NCBI GenBank assembly: GCA_947497185.1
Contig: CANMFL010000009.1
Location: 62,001 to 126,000 of the forward strand
Source of the DNA: an uncultured Paracoccaceae bacterium
GTDB taxonomy: Bacteria; Pseudomonadota; Alphaproteobacteria; Rhodobacterales; Rhodobacteraceae
Direction: 5' to 3'
DNA: 64,000 nucleotides
The notes below the pieces were generated by a model. That model made no database searches. It worked only from the letters and a program-made list of their open reading frames with translations, and had not been told where the DNA came from. Position 1 is the stretch's first letter, and each line of letters begins with the position of its first letter. The translations under genes and the position numbers were made by a program. Shown here one piece after another: positions 8,735-16,998 of the stretch.

Positions 8735-9595
8735 TTATGCCGCAACCAGCGCAATTCGGTCCAGATCAATGGACGTGACATTGGCAAAGCCCGCAACGAA
8801 ATCCCCATCAGCATACAAGGCCAGCCCATTTTCGGTTTCGGTTGTCGTGAGTTCCGGTATCGGACCTTCGGCGTCATAGACGACTTCGATGATATCCTCG
8901 TCTGGATCGTAGTCCTCGATATACGCCCCATCTTCTGCGTCGGCATCTAGCGCAAAGGTATCCGCACCCGCGCCACCATGCGCGGTATCGCCTGCGCCGC
9001 TACGGATAATGTCATCGCCGCGACCACCGTTCAAATAATCACCTTCAGCATCGTCATTTCCGATAATGACGTCGTTCCCGGCACCGCCATTCAACAGGTC
9101 TTGCCCGTCACCACCGGATAGTACGTCGTCGCCAAACGACCCCAGCAACGTATCATCACCGTCGCCACCAAATAGCGCGTCATCGCCGCTACCGCCGATC
9201 AATTCGTCGTCGTGGTCGCCACCATCGAGCGTATCGTCACCGACATCACCAAAAAGGGTATCTTTTGCATTGCCGCCGAAAAGCGTGTCGTGCCCGTCGC
9301 CGCCGTGCAACGTGTCTTCGCCGTCTTCCCCCGCGATCACATCGTCACCTTCTGTGCCGACCAAAAGGTCAGCGCGGATTGTGCCTGTGATGGTCTCGTC
9401 CGACTGCCCTTGCCCAACACTGTTGAGCGTATCACCCGATGTAAACGACTCTTGCAGGGGCGTAGATGTGGTCGCGTCGCTATCGTCATTCAAGCTATCA
9501 GCGGCGGCCTCGGTTTCGGGTTCTGCGTCAGCACCGGCGTCCGTGATCAAGACAGACGCAACCGCGACACCAAAAAGAGCAATAATAGCGAGCAT
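8735..9595 (-). CDS. RTX (haemolysin-type calcium-binding repeat) protein
   Basis: A 286-residue acidic protein. Residues 1-24 are a hydrophobic signal or anchor segment (MLAIIALFGVAVASVLITDAG). An acidic Ser/Thr linker follows. From about residue 78 to 215 there is a run of GGxGxDxLx nonapeptides that bind calcium in a beta roll (for example GEDTLHGGDGHDTLFGG). The C-terminal 60 residues (about 225-286, ending DRIALVAA) form a non-repeat cap of the kind often seen in roseobacter RTX proteins. No type I secretion genes are adjacent, and the N-terminal hydrophobic segment suggests a Sec or anchored route. Function is unknown; surface or extracellular location is inference. Confidence 0.88.
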   Translation of the reverse strand: MLAIIALFGVAVASVLITDAGADAEPETEAAADSLNDDSDATTSTPLQESFTSGDTLNSVGQGQSDETITGTIRADLLVGTEGDDVIAGEDGEDTLHGGDGHDTLFGGNAKDTLFGDVGDDTLDGGDHDDELIGGSGDDALFGGDGDDTLLGSFGDDVLSGGDGQDLLNGGAGNDVIIGNDDAEGDYLNGGRGDDIIRSGAGDTAHGGAGADTFALDADAEDGAYIEDYDPDEDIIEVVYDAEGPIPELTTTETENGLALYADGDFVAGFANVTSIDLDRIALVAA

Positions 9596-9684
9596 GTAAC
9601 TTCCTGCCTCAACTGAACCGCCCCCGACCCAAATCTACTGATCACCCTTAGCAAGACTGAAAGTGTGAGTCTGGAACAAAGGTA

Positions 9685-9700
9685 ACTGTTGGTTAACAGT
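9685..9700. promoter_or_regulatory. Dyad upstream of the RTX gene
   Basis: ACTGTT (9685-9690) and AACAGT (9695-9700) form an inverted repeat around GGTT, about 90 bases upstream of the RTX start at 9595 and just past the stop of the DUF1643 gene. It could be an operator; no regulator is known. Confidence 0.3.
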
Positions 9701-9703
9701 AGG

Positions 9704-10213
9704 TTACGAAACCCAAGGGGTCGGTTGCGCACTGTACGGTAGGTACAGCGGGTGGCGCGGATGGCCCGCTTTGGTCAAGCCAAGCGCGTGAAGCTCGCAA
9801 TTGTACTTCTGAAACAACGCGATGACCTGTTCGTTTCGCCCTAAATGCACGCCATGAACACCCCAAGCAGCGATGGTCGTGTCCGCCCATTGCGCGCCGG
9901 CGATCAGCGTTTGATCATTATCCGAACCATTTGGTTCAAAATGTTTACGCATGAACGCAGGATCGGTTTCGCGTAACGCAAACAAGTTAGTCACGCGAAA
10001 AGCGCCAAATCCAAGCGCACGCGCACGATTCTCGCAGCGGCCAACAGTCGGGTCATTATGGGCTTCTGTTGCTTTGGACGGGTTCAGCATCACAAACATC
10101 AGCCGCTTGCCGCTCGGGTCCCAAGTACGAGTCAACGCGTAGCGATAAGTCTCGCAATCGGAATAAGTCGCGAAGGACTGCGTCGCGCCGTCATTGTGGT
10201 GTCGTGTGATCAT
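9704..10213 (-). CDS. DUF1643 domain protein
   Basis: A 169-residue protein that matches DUF1643 almost end to end. Landmarks are the opening RYALTRTWD, the family core LMFVMLNPSKATEAHNDPTVGRCENRARALGFGA, the NLFALRETDP segment, the WG segment AAWGVHG, and the closing HALGLTKAGHPRHPLYLPY. No transmembrane or export signal is visible, so it should be cytoplasmic. The biochemical role of the family is unknown to me. It is flanked by the RTX gene downstream and a membrane protein gene upstream, all on the minus strand, but the gaps are large enough for separate promoters. Confidence 0.85.
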   Translation of the reverse strand: MITRHHNDGATQSFATYSDCETYRYALTRTWDPSGKRLMFVMLNPSKATEAHNDPTVGRCENRARALGFGAFRVTNLFALRETDPAFMRKHFEPNGSDNDQTLIAGAQWADTTIAAWGVHGVHLGRNEQVIALFQKYNCELHALGLTKAGHPRHPLYLPYSAQPTPWVS

Positions 10214-10249
10214 AGCAGTGGTATCTGGCCGGATCGCTCAAATAGCAAC

Positions 10250-10278
10250 AGGCCGCCTTTGATGAACAAAGACGGCCT
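10250..10278 (-). other. Imperfect hairpin between two minus-strand genes
   Basis: AGGCCG-C-CTTTG (10250-10261) can pair with CAAAG-A-CGGCCT (10267-10278), with one C/A mismatch and a short loop. It lies just past the stop of the 10296-10772 gene. No T tract follows, so termination is doubtful. Confidence 0.4.
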
Positions 10279-10295
10279 GACGAGGAGGGGTAGTT

Positions 10296-10772
10296 TTATT
10301 TCGCGTAGGATACTGCCACGCCGCGGGCTTCAAGCACCCAAGCAGCGACGACAGCGTAAACAATATGACCCCAAAGAGCGACCCAAGTGATGCCGCTAAA
10401 GCCAAGGAACGCAGGGTTTCCGGCAACCAAATGCGCCATCACGTAAAGGGCGAAAACCCATAGAACCACGCCGTAAACCACGGCCGTGATGAGCCAGTGT
10501 AAATTCGGCAAGATCATCTTTTGCACCGGACGGGCAACCAGCAGATACCCAAGCACATAGAAAATCAGACCGGTAATCGTGTGCAACATGTGGGCCGTCC
10601 CTTTTGGAACGCTGCCGAAGACGGTGTTCAGTGTTTGCTGGGCAAGACCAACAGGGGCCATTTTCGCAAATCCGAACATCGGCGAAAGCCCTTGACCGAA
10701 GGCGTCAAATGCGACGGTGGCTAAAGCGCCAGCAGCAAGTACGGTGAAGGCGGTTTGTTTGGTATCGGTCAT
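10296..10772 (-). CDS. Four-helix integral membrane protein of unknown function
   Basis: A 158-residue protein made largely of hydrophobic helices at about 8-28, 60-82, 92-113 and 120-145. Short loops include PKGTAHMLHTITGL and ARPVQKMILPNLHW. Histidines in or near the membrane segments (HMLH, LHW, AHLV, GHIV) could bind metal or haem, but no recognised motif is formed. The start is supported by AGCTCCTAGCC-type sequence upstream only weakly. The 201 bases upstream (10773-10973) contain a short hairpin, CCCTA/TAGGG at about 10847-10861, and no gene that I can see. Confidence 0.7.
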   Translation of the reverse strand: MTDTKQTAFTVLAAGALATVAFDAFGQGLSPMFGFAKMAPVGLAQQTLNTVFGSVPKGTAHMLHTITGLIFYVLGYLLVARPVQKMILPNLHWLITAVVYGVVLWVFALYVMAHLVAGNPAFLGFSGITWVALWGHIVYAVVAAWVLEARGVAVSYAK

Positions 10773-10973
10773 GGCTAGGAGCTTTCGGTCAAATGTTGTG
10801 TGTATCGTTGAACATAACTTGCCGAATTCCGCCGGCCCTGTGCACCCCTATCACGTAGGGATGAACGAGGTGGGTGAAACTGTAACATTTCGTGAAACAA
10901 TTGCGGACCGCGTCGTCACGTGGACGTGAAGGCCGTGACAATTTGTAACAATAGTCCCTCGAAACGCAGAACT

Positions 10974-11888
10974 TTACTGCGACTCAGGGACGAAAACACG
11001 CGTTGGCTGCAATGTCCCTCCAAGATATTTGCCAACAGCAATCGGTGTGCCGTCATGCGACGCCCACACTTCGTCGCCGTAATCCAAACCAGAGCCGATG
11101 ACGGGCGCAGGGTTGCCGTTGCGCAACTTGGTCACGCTCTCGGCGGGGCAGGTGACTTCGGGCAGATCGGCTAGACCAACTTCTAAAGGCTGCAAGTGTT
11201 CGTCCAATTCTGGCGTTCTAGCGAGCGCATCGACCTGTTCCATCGTGATGCCGTCTTCAACATCAAACGGACCAGACCAAATCCGGCGTAACTGCAGGAC
11301 GTGACCGTAACATCCTAGTGCGGCGCCAAGATCACGGGCGATGGAACGGACATAGCCGCCTTTGCCGCAAGTCATTTCGAGAACAACATGGTCCGCGTCG
11401 GGCCGATCAATCAGCAACAACTCTTCCACCCACAAAGGTCGGGCAGCCAATTCCATTTCTTCGCCGTCGCGGGCCTTTTTATAGGCGCGCTGACCGTCAA
11501 CTTTGACAGCTGAAAACTGAGGCGGGACCTGCATGATATCGCCGATAAAGGGCGCAAGCGCCTCTTTGATTTCATCGTCGGTAGGGCGGTTCGGAGAGGT
11601 CGCGATGACTTCACCTTCGATGTCGTCGGTGTTGGTGGCCTCGCCCAACCGGACTGTAAACGTGTAAGCCTTCAACGCGTCAGTAATATAAGGCACGGTT
11701 TTTGTGGCCTCGCCCAAAGCAATCGCCAACACGCCTGTCGCTTCGGGGTCCAACGTGCCTGCATGGCCCGCTTTATTCGCGTTCAGCGCCCAGCGGACGC
11801 GGCCAACCACGGTGGTCGATGTGATCCCCGCAGGTTTATCCACGACCAGCCAACCTGAGATATCGCGTCCCTTGCGTTTGCGTGCCAT
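10974..11888 (-). CDS. truB: tRNA pseudouridine(55) synthase
   Basis: Converts U55 of tRNAs to pseudouridine. The 304-residue protein has the TruB blocks: [16 protein letters not shown], then [24 protein letters not shown] with the catalytic Asp47, and later [15 protein letters not shown] and [19 protein letters not shown]. The C-terminal PUA-like part ends in VFVPESQ. The start is ATG 11888, because AAAGGACGAC immediately precedes it and [13 protein letters not shown] is the usual beginning; the frame stays open 45 codons further upstream, but those residues look non-coding. It is downstream of the rbfA-glycosidase pair on the same strand. Confidence 0.95.
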   Translation of the reverse strand: MARKRKGRDISGWLVVDKPAGITSTTVVGRVRWALNANKAGHAGTLDPEATGVLAIALGEATKTVPYITDALKAYTFTVRLGEATNTDDIEGEVIATSPNRPTDDEIKEALAPFIGDIMQVPPQFSAVKVDGQRAYKKARDGEEMELAARPLWVEELLLIDRPDADHVVLEMTCGKGGYVRSIARDLGAALGCYGHVLQLRRIWSGPFDVEDGITMEQVDALARTPELDEHLQPLEVGLADLPEVTCPAESVTKLRNGNPAPVIGSGLDYGDEVWASHDGTPIAVGKYLGGTLQPTRVFVPESQ

Positions 11889-11975
11889 GATGTCGTCCTT
11901 TGGTGATTGAAAGCGCGTGCTAGCTTGTGTTGGGGATGCGGTCAATATGGACGGGCTTGTCGTTAAAGTTCCCAT

Positions 11976-12022
11976 AATGGGGGCCAGTTCACAAACATAC
12001 CAACAATGGGGGCCAGCCCCCA
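11976..12022. repeat. Duplicated AATGGGGGCCAG with GC-rich hairpin
   Basis: AATGGGGGCCAG occurs at 11976-11987 and 12005-12016. The second copy continues into a perfect hairpin, TGGGGGC (12007-12013) and GCCCCCA (12016-12022), followed by AACCCCCGGGAT. C/G-block sequences of this kind are common intergenic elements in Rhodobacterales. It lies between truB and the glycosidase gene and could act as a weak terminator or RNA-stability element. Confidence 0.55.
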
Positions 12023-12060
12023 AACCCCCGGGATTTAGAAAAAGTCAAAGAAGCACAGCG

Positions 12061-12777
12061 TTATTCCAGAACGCCAATCATCGGGCCAAGCCGAAATCCG
12101 AAGTCTGATCGGTTCAACTGTGGGGCGTGCAGGCGTGACACTTTGCCGTCGAAGTATAATGCGTTGGGTGTTTTTAGGTAATCGCGGAAGAACGTGCCAA
12201 AGCTATAGAAATTGACTGCATTGTTCGAGATCGCAAAGATTGCGGTTTTGCCATCCGCTGATGTGCCGACGCCGTTGCGGATATATTCCGATGTGCCATC
12301 CGCCAGAAAGCGCGGGTGCAGATCGCCGTTGATAACCAGCATCGGGCCGGATTGGTTTGCGTCGCGGCAGGTTGGGGCGCTGTCCACGTAGGTCAGGCTT
12401 TCGATCACCTTGGCGGAAGTGTCCGTCAGGCACAGAACTCCGTTGGGGAGCAATCCAAAGTTACCCGGACCGTCGGATGTCGCGATGTGGGACGTTTCGA
12501 CACCGTTCTCTTGGTACAGGCCCACAGGCGCACGATCTTGGTGGTACATGCCTGCGTTCATTGCAAAGGCTAGCGTCTTATCAGGATAGGCGTTGTCGAG
12601 ATTGGAAAAGCTACCAATCACGCTGCCTTCAGCGTCGCTATGGAATAGACGCAAGTCTTCGGTTTCCGCATCAACGGAGCAGATTGTGTAACTGTTGTCT
12701 TGGAATGCAACGTCTTCGCAGGTCACCGCATATGCAGGACCTGCTAGAATAACAAAAAGGCCCGCAAGCCAGCGCAT
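12061..12777 (-). CDS. Exported phosphodiester glycosidase family protein (NAGPA-like)
   Basis: A 238-residue protein with a signal peptide ([17 protein letters not shown], cleavage before VTCED). The body matches the phosphodiester glycosidase (NAGPA, DUF2233) family: AFAMNAGMYHQDRAPVGLYQENG, then NFGLLPNGVLCL, SGPMLVINGDLHP, IRNGVGTSADGKTAIFAIS and NFYSFGTFFRDYL. Members hydrolyse sugar phosphodiesters; the natural substrate in bacteria is not known, with exopolysaccharide suggested. The ATG overlaps the rbfA stop by one base (TGATG), so the two are translationally coupled even though their functions are unrelated. Confidence 0.88.
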   Translation of the reverse strand: MRWLAGLFVILAGPAYAVTCEDVAFQDNSYTICSVDAETEDLRLFHSDAEGSVIGSFSNLDNAYPDKTLAFAMNAGMYHQDRAPVGLYQENGVETSHIATSDGPGNFGLLPNGVLCLTDTSAKVIESLTYVDSAPTCRDANQSGPMLVINGDLHPRFLADGTSEYIRNGVGTSADGKTAIFAISNNAVNFYSFGTFFRDYLKTPNALYFDGKVSRLHAPQLNRSDFGFRLGPMIGVLE

Positions 12778-13181
12778 CAGTCGTCGAGGTCTTGTTTAAC
12801 GTGATCATCCGCGAGCAAGGCCCGTGTCGCATCCATCTGATCGAAGGTGCCGTCGATTTTAAACCGCAATTCAGGTGCGAATTTCTGAGAGCCGCCTTTG
12901 ACGACAAGATGCCGGATCTCGAACCTATTACGGCGCACAGCGTCCAGTGTCTCTTGCTTGTTCTTCCCGCCCAGCGGCAGAATATACGCCGTCGCAACCC
13001 GTAAATCGGGGGACATGCGTACTTCGCCCACGGTGATCATCATCCGGTTGAGGTCCGGATCATGCACTTCGCCACGTTGCAGCACGGACGACAAGGTCCG
13101 TCTGATTTGTTCGCCCACCTTCAACATGCGTTGCGTCGGGGCTTTGCCGTCTCTGTTACTTTGCTTTGCCATATGCCCCAT
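12777..13181 (-). CDS. rbfA: Ribosome-binding factor A
   Basis: Late 30S maturation factor acting on the 5' helix of 16S rRNA. The 134-residue protein shows the KH-type RbfA pattern: [48 protein letters not shown], and [21 protein letters not shown] near the end. The frame opens at ATG 13181, and a second ATG at 13172 (MAKQS) may be the real start; both lie close to a GGGG run. It is divergent from dapB across 90 bases and overlaps the glycosidase gene downstream. In many relatives rbfA and truB are adjacent; here a single gene separates them. Confidence 0.95.
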   Translation of the reverse strand: MGHMAKQSNRDGKAPTQRMLKVGEQIRRTLSSVLQRGEVHDPDLNRMMITVGEVRMSPDLRVATAYILPLGGKNKQETLDAVRRNRFEIRHLVVKGGSQKFAPELRFKIDGTFDQMDATRALLADDHVKQDLDD

Positions 13182-13271
13182 GTAGTCATTGTCCGCGCTT
13201 TTGCCAAGCGAGGCTTTGCGTCACGCGGCAAGCAGGGCTATGAGACACCAACAGACGTAAAAGGACAGCGC

Positions 13272-14081
13272 ATGGCAAACGGACCGGGAATCGTGGTGAC
13301 TGGGGCTTCTGGCCGCATGGGGCAGATGTTAATCGAGACGATTGTGGCGTCAGATGCGTGTCACCTTGTTGGGGCGCTGGAACGTGACGGTCATGATTGG
13401 GTCGGGCGTGATGTCGGCACTGCGATGGGCGGACAGCCTATGGGCGTAACGGTGACGTCAGACGCGCTAGAAACGTTCAGCAAAGCGCAGGCTGTGATCG
13501 ACTTTACCGCACCCGCCGCCACTGTCGCCTTTTCGAAATTCGCGGCGCAAGCCGGTATCGTTCATGTCATCGGCACGACAGGCATGACGGACGACGATCT
13601 AAAGGCCGTTAACGCATCCGCGAAGAATACCGTCATCGTACGAGCCGGAAACATGTCGCTTGGCGTGAACCTACTGGTGCAATTGACGAAAAAGGTCGCA
13701 GCCGCCTTGGACGAGGATTTCGACATCGAAGTCATCGAGGCACATCACCACCACAAAGTTGACGCACCATCCGGTACAGCCCTGATGTTGGGCGAAGCTG
13801 CCGCCGAAGGGCGTGGTGTCGCCCTACCTGACGTTAAAGACAGTGGCCGCGACGGAATCACTGGTGCCCGCAAGCGCGGCGACATCGGGTTTAGCGCTAT
13901 TCGGGGCGGCGATATTGTCGGCGAGCATGACGTGCTATTCGCGGCCGCAGGAGAGCGTATTGTGCTGCGCCACATGGCCACCGACCGCAAAGTATTCGCG
14001 CGTGGCGCACTCAAAGCCGCACTTTGGGGGCAAGGCAAACCAGCGGGTGCATATGATATGCTGGATGTACTGGGGCTGTAA
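13272..14081 (+). CDS. dapB: 4-hydroxy-tetrahydrodipicolinate reductase
   Basis: Second step of the diaminopimelate branch, supplying peptidoglycan and lysine. The 269-residue protein has the nucleotide-binding GASGRMGQM at 11-19, the TTGM loop, and the active-site block [15 protein letters not shown] with His158-161 and Lys162. [11 protein letters not shown] and [11 protein letters not shown] near the C-terminus are also typical. ATG 13272 is chosen because AAAGGACAGCGC precedes it; the frame is open further upstream into the rbfA promoter region. The last codons and stop form a small hairpin (CTGGGG/CCCCAG at 14070-14087). Confidence 0.96.
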   Translation: MANGPGIVVTGASGRMGQMLIETIVASDACHLVGALERDGHDWVGRDVGTAMGGQPMGVTVTSDALETFSKAQAVIDFTAPAATVAFSKFAAQAGIVHVIGTTGMTDDDLKAVNASAKNTVIVRAGNMSLGVNLLVQLTKKVAAALDEDFDIEVIEAHHHHKVDAPSGTALMLGEAAAEGRGVALPDVKDSGRDGITGARKRGDIGFSAIRGGDIVGEHDVLFAAAGERIVLRHMATDRKVFARGALKAALWGQGKPAGAYDMLDVLGL

Positions 14082-14101
14082 CCCCAGCCTAGTCACGTGT
14101 T

Positions 14102-14236
14102 TTAAGGCCAGTCTGCCCCGAGAACACGCTCAACCGCGACATGCGGTGGCTGGCTGGCCAGTGTTTGTGACGTCATGAACGTCGCAAGGCTAAGTCCGGC
14201 AGCAGCGACGAGAAAAAGGTAGGGCAGGGTACGCAT
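14102..14236 (-). CDS. Small hydrophobic or exported peptide, 44 residues
   Basis: An ATG at 14236 is preceded by ATGGAGCC at good Shine-Dalgarno spacing and opens 44 codons ending in TAA at 14102. The product begins MRTLPYLFLVAAAGLSLATF, a signal-peptide-like or single-membrane segment, followed by a short polar tail ending in LGADWP. It lies alone between dapB and the SDHAF4-like gene. The combination of a good ribosome binding site and a proper signal-like N-terminus makes it more than a chance frame, but there is no homology support. Confidence 0.5.
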   Translation of the reverse strand: MRTLPYLFLVAAAGLSLATFMTSQTLASQPPHVAVERVLGADWP

Positions 14237-14303
14237 ATCAGGCTCCATCTATCTAAAGTTAGCCGTAATACGTCCGCGCCCCTCGTTCCCGTCGCTGAAT
14301 TCG

Positions 14304-14477
14304 TCAGAAATCGACAGCGATGCCCTTTTTTTCCCAATCGCCATACCGCACAGGCTCTGGTCCTTTGCGACCACCCAATTCGGGCGGCAACGCTACTGCA
14401 TCCGCTCTCTCGCGGCGTTCTTCGGCTTCGGCCAGTGCGCGCTGGGCAGCGGCAGGTAAATCATTCCGGTCAGTCAT
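14304..14477 (-). CDS. DUF1674 / SDHAF4-like succinate dehydrogenase assembly factor
   Basis: A 57-residue protein whose C-terminus, GGRKGPEPVRYGDWEKKGIAVDF, is the diagnostic DUF1674/SDHAF4 block (PxRYGDWExKGxxxDF). The family binds the flavinylated SdhA subunit and protects it before complex II assembly in mitochondria; the bacterial role is presumed similar. ATG 14477 is preferred because AAGGATG precedes it, but an ATG 14 codons upstream at 14519 is also possible. It is divergent from rsmB across a short gap, so the two promoters must overlap. Confidence 0.88.
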   Translation of the reverse strand: MTDRNDLPAAAQRALAEAEERRERADAVALPPELGGRKGPEPVRYGDWEKKGIAVDF

Positions 14478-14545
14478 CTGGGCATCCTTGTCGTCGTGTC
14501 CTTTCTGATATACGTCCAAACGGGTTCAAAACAAGTGAGACGTCC

Positions 14546-15817
14546 ATGTCCAAAACCGGTTTGCCGCCGCGCCGCGCCGCGCACCATCTGCTCGAAGAAA
14601 TCACTGGCGAAGGTCGGCTGATGTCCGAACTTATCGGCGGCGGTGCCTTGGACCATTTGGCCGCTGATGATCGCGCCCGTGCGCAACGCCTTGCAACAGA
14701 CGCTTTGCGTGGGGCTGATCGGGCCGACCGGATGCTGAAACCGTACCTCAAAAAAGAGCCGCCAGAGACCGTGCAAAATGCGTTGCGTCTTGGTGTGATT
14801 GAACTGGTTTCTGGCGAGGCGGCGCATGGCGTCGTGAATGCCTATGTCGAAATTATCAGCCTCAACAAACACGTCTCGTCGTTCAAGGGGCTGACAAACG
14901 CCGTTCTGCGCCGAATCTCTGAAGAGGGCGAAAAAGGTTGGAACAAACGGGCGAACCCTCTGACGCCGGGTTGGTTGCGACAGCCATTGGTTGCCGCATG
15001 GGGCCGTAAATCGGTCGAAGGGATCGAGGCCGCCCATTTCGCAGGTGCCGCTTTAGACCTGACAGCAAAAAGCGACGCTTCTGCGGTTGCCGCAGCCGTG
15101 GGCGGTGTGCTTTTGCCAAACAACACGGTCCGGCTAAAAGACGCAGGCCAAGTGTCCGCGCTCCCGGGTTTCGAGACCGGCGATTGGTGGGTGCAAGATG
15201 CCGCCGCTGCGATTCCCGTGCAAGTGCTTGACCCGAAACCGGGCATGAAAATCCTCGACCTCTGCGCCGCACCGGGTGGCAAAACGATGCAACTCGCGGC
15301 CAGCGGCGCCGATGTGACTGCGGTTGATCAAAGCTATTCACGCATGGCGCGGGTCAAAGAAAACTTGAAACGAGTGGGCCTGAAAGCCGATTGCATCATC
15401 TCTGACGCTTTCGATTTCACCGACGATGGTTTCGACGCGATCCTGCTCGACGCACCATGTTCTGCGACCGGCACAATCCGTCGCCATCCCGATTTGCCTT
15501 ATGCCAAAGACGGCTCTGAATTTATGGAGTTGATCGAACAACAAGAGCGCTTGATCGACCACGCGCTGACATTGCTGAAATCAGGCGGCAAACTTGTCTT
15601 CTGTACCTGCTCCCTACTTCCTGACGAAGGCGAAATCCAAATCGACGATGCGCTAGAACGGCACGAAGGTCTGACCGTTGACACCGCAACCCGCGACAAA
15701 GCAGGCATCGACCCCGCATGGTTCACAGAAGAAGGCGGCATTCGCTTGCGCCCCGACTACTGGGCAGACCTCGGTGGCATGGACGGATTCTACATCGCGG
15801 TGCTGGTGAAACCTTAA
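14546..15817 (+). CDS. rsmB: 16S rRNA (cytosine(967)-C5)-methyltransferase (RsmB/Sun family)
   Basis: SAM-dependent methyltransferase of rRNA. The 423-residue protein has an N-terminal NusB-like RNA-binding domain (AAHHLLEEITGEGRLMSELI to about 140) and a C-terminal Rossmann methyltransferase domain. The SAM loop DLCAAPGGKTMQLA starts near Cys240, motif IV is DAPCSATGTIRRHPD, and the catalytic Cys355 lies in FCTCSLLPDEGE. ATG 14546 is supported by the domain boundary; the frame is open 37 codons further upstream. In relatives rsmB is often next to the heparinase-like and purH genes, which here lie 25 kb away at 38712-42133. Confidence 0.92.
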   Translation: MSKTGLPPRRAAHHLLEEITGEGRLMSELIGGGALDHLAADDRARAQRLATDALRGADRADRMLKPYLKKEPPETVQNALRLGVIELVSGEAAHGVVNAYVEIISLNKHVSSFKGLTNAVLRRISEEGEKGWNKRANPLTPGWLRQPLVAAWGRKSVEGIEAAHFAGAALDLTAKSDASAVAAAVGGVLLPNNTVRLKDAGQVSALPGFETGDWWVQDAAAAIPVQVLDPKPGMKILDLCAAPGGKTMQLAASGADVTAVDQSYSRMARVKENLKRVGLKADCIISDAFDFTDDGFDAILLDAPCSATGTIRRHPDLPYAKDGSEFMELIEQQERLIDHALTLLKSGGKLVFCTCSLLPDEGEIQIDDALERHEGLTVDTATRDKAGIDPAWFTEEGGIRLRPDYWADLGGMDGFYIAVLVKP

Positions 15818-15829
15818 AGGTGAACCGTA

Positions 15830-15872
15830 CCCCAGCTTCTTTGACTTCTTCAAAATCCCCGCCGGAGGCTCC
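15830..15872. repeat. 43-base convergent-junction element, copy 1
   Basis: The 43 bases starting CCCCAGCTTCTTTGACTT and ending CCCCGCCGGAGGCTCC match 45162-45204 with three mismatches. This copy lies between the convergent stops of rsmB and the hydroxyacid dehydrogenase gene. Its last bases form one arm of the hairpin at 15863-15889. Confidence 0.8.
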
Positions 15873-15889
15873 ACGCTGTGTAGCCTCCG
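15863..15889. terminator. Hairpin between rsmB and the hydroxyacid dehydrogenase gene
   Basis: Perfect 8-bp stem CGGAGGCT (15863-15870) and AGCCTCCG (15882-15889) around an 11-base loop, placed between two convergent genes. On the minus strand it is followed by GCGGGGATTTTG, a weak T tract. It probably serves as a shared terminator. Confidence 0.55.
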
Positions 15890-15901
15890 CTGTCTTCGGC
15901 G

Positions 15902-16888
15902 TTAAAGAACCCCCGGCACAACCAAATCTGGCGGCCTGTGCCCGTCCGCAAACGTCTTGATATTCACGATCACTTTCTCGCCCATCTCCTGACGTCCCTC
16001 AACCGTGGCCGACCCCATATGCGGCAGCAACACGACGTTTGGCAGGTCCATCAGGCGTGGATTAATCTCGTGACCGCGCTCGAACACGTCCAAACCAGCG
16101 CCAGCAATTTCACCTGCCCGTAGCATCCGCGTCAGGGCATTTTCGTCGATCACTTCGCCGCGTGACGTGTTCACGATCACAGCGTCCGGCTTCATCAATT
16201 TCAGCCGCCGTGCGTTCATCAGATGGAACGTAGACGGCGTATGCGGACAGTTGATCGAAATCACATCCATACGCGCGACCATCTGGTCCAGCGATTCCCA
16301 ATAGGTCGCCTCTAGCGATTCTTCGATCTCGGGGCGCAGCCGTTTGCGGTTGTGGTAATGCACTTGCATGCCAAAGGCCGCCGCGCGTTTCGCGACGGCC
16401 TGACCAATCCGGCCCATCCCCAAAATCCCGACACGGCGTCCGGAAATCCGGCCACCCAGCATTGCAGTGGGCGACCAGCCCGTCCAATCACCACTGCCCA
16501 TCACGCGCAGCCCTTCGGGAATGCGGCGGGTCACGGCGAGAATCAGCGCGATGGTCATATCAGCGGTATCTTCGGTCACGGTGCCGGGTGTATTCGACAC
16601 AAGAATCCCGCGTTGACGGGCAGTGGCCACATCAATCCGGTCAACACCAGCCCCGTAGTTCGCGATCAGTTTTAAGCGCTCTCCAGCCTGCGCAAGCAAC
16701 GGCGCATCAATGAAATCAGTGACCGTCGGCACCAGAACATCGGCGTCTTGGATTGCTTCAACCAACTCATGGCGGCTCATCGGGCTATCGTCGTCGCGTA
16801 ATTTGACGTCAAATAGCTCTTTCATGCGCGTCTCTATGCTTTCGGGTAACCGTCGCGTGACGACAACACTTAACCGCTGACCTGGCAT
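15902..16888 (-). CDS. D-isomer-specific 2-hydroxyacid dehydrogenase (glyoxylate/hydroxypyruvate reductase-like)
   Basis: NAD(P)H-dependent reductase of 2-keto acids. The 328-residue protein has split substrate-binding and Rossmann domains: NYGAGVDRIDVATARQRGI, then the nucleotide loop GILGMGRIGQAVAKRAAAFGM. The catalytic triad is present as Arg in NTSRGEVIDE, Glu in AGAGLDVFE and His in LLPHMGSAT. RPEIEESLEATYW and FHLMNARRLKLMKP are typical of the glyoxylate reductase subgroup. The substrate (glyoxylate, hydroxypyruvate or another) cannot be fixed from sequence. It is convergent with rsmB and divergent from the SH3 protein gene. Confidence 0.92.
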   Translation of the reverse strand: MPGQRLSVVVTRRLPESIETRMKELFDVKLRDDDSPMSRHELVEAIQDADVLVPTVTDFIDAPLLAQAGERLKLIANYGAGVDRIDVATARQRGILVSNTPGTVTEDTADMTIALILAVTRRIPEGLRVMGSGDWTGWSPTAMLGGRISGRRVGILGMGRIGQAVAKRAAAFGMQVHYHNRKRLRPEIEESLEATYWESLDQMVARMDVISINCPHTPSTFHLMNARRLKLMKPDAVIVNTSRGEVIDENALTRMLRAGEIAGAGLDVFERGHEINPRLMDLPNVVLLPHMGSATVEGRQEMGEKVIVNIKTFADGHRPPDLVVPGVL

Positions 16889-16998
16889 TCTTTTCTCCCA
16901 TCGCTTGAAACGGATACCCGCTTTGGTTCAGAGTGCATTTAACCGACGCAAGGCACAAGAACCTCGCGCGACGTGAGTAGAAAAAAGGCAGGCTTTCA

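Noticed and set aside
8960..9380. Repetitive DNA resembling a CRISPR or tandem repeat array
   Set aside because: The periodicity is 27 bases with codon-level variation, the DNA image of RTX nonapeptides; there are no unique spacers of constant length.
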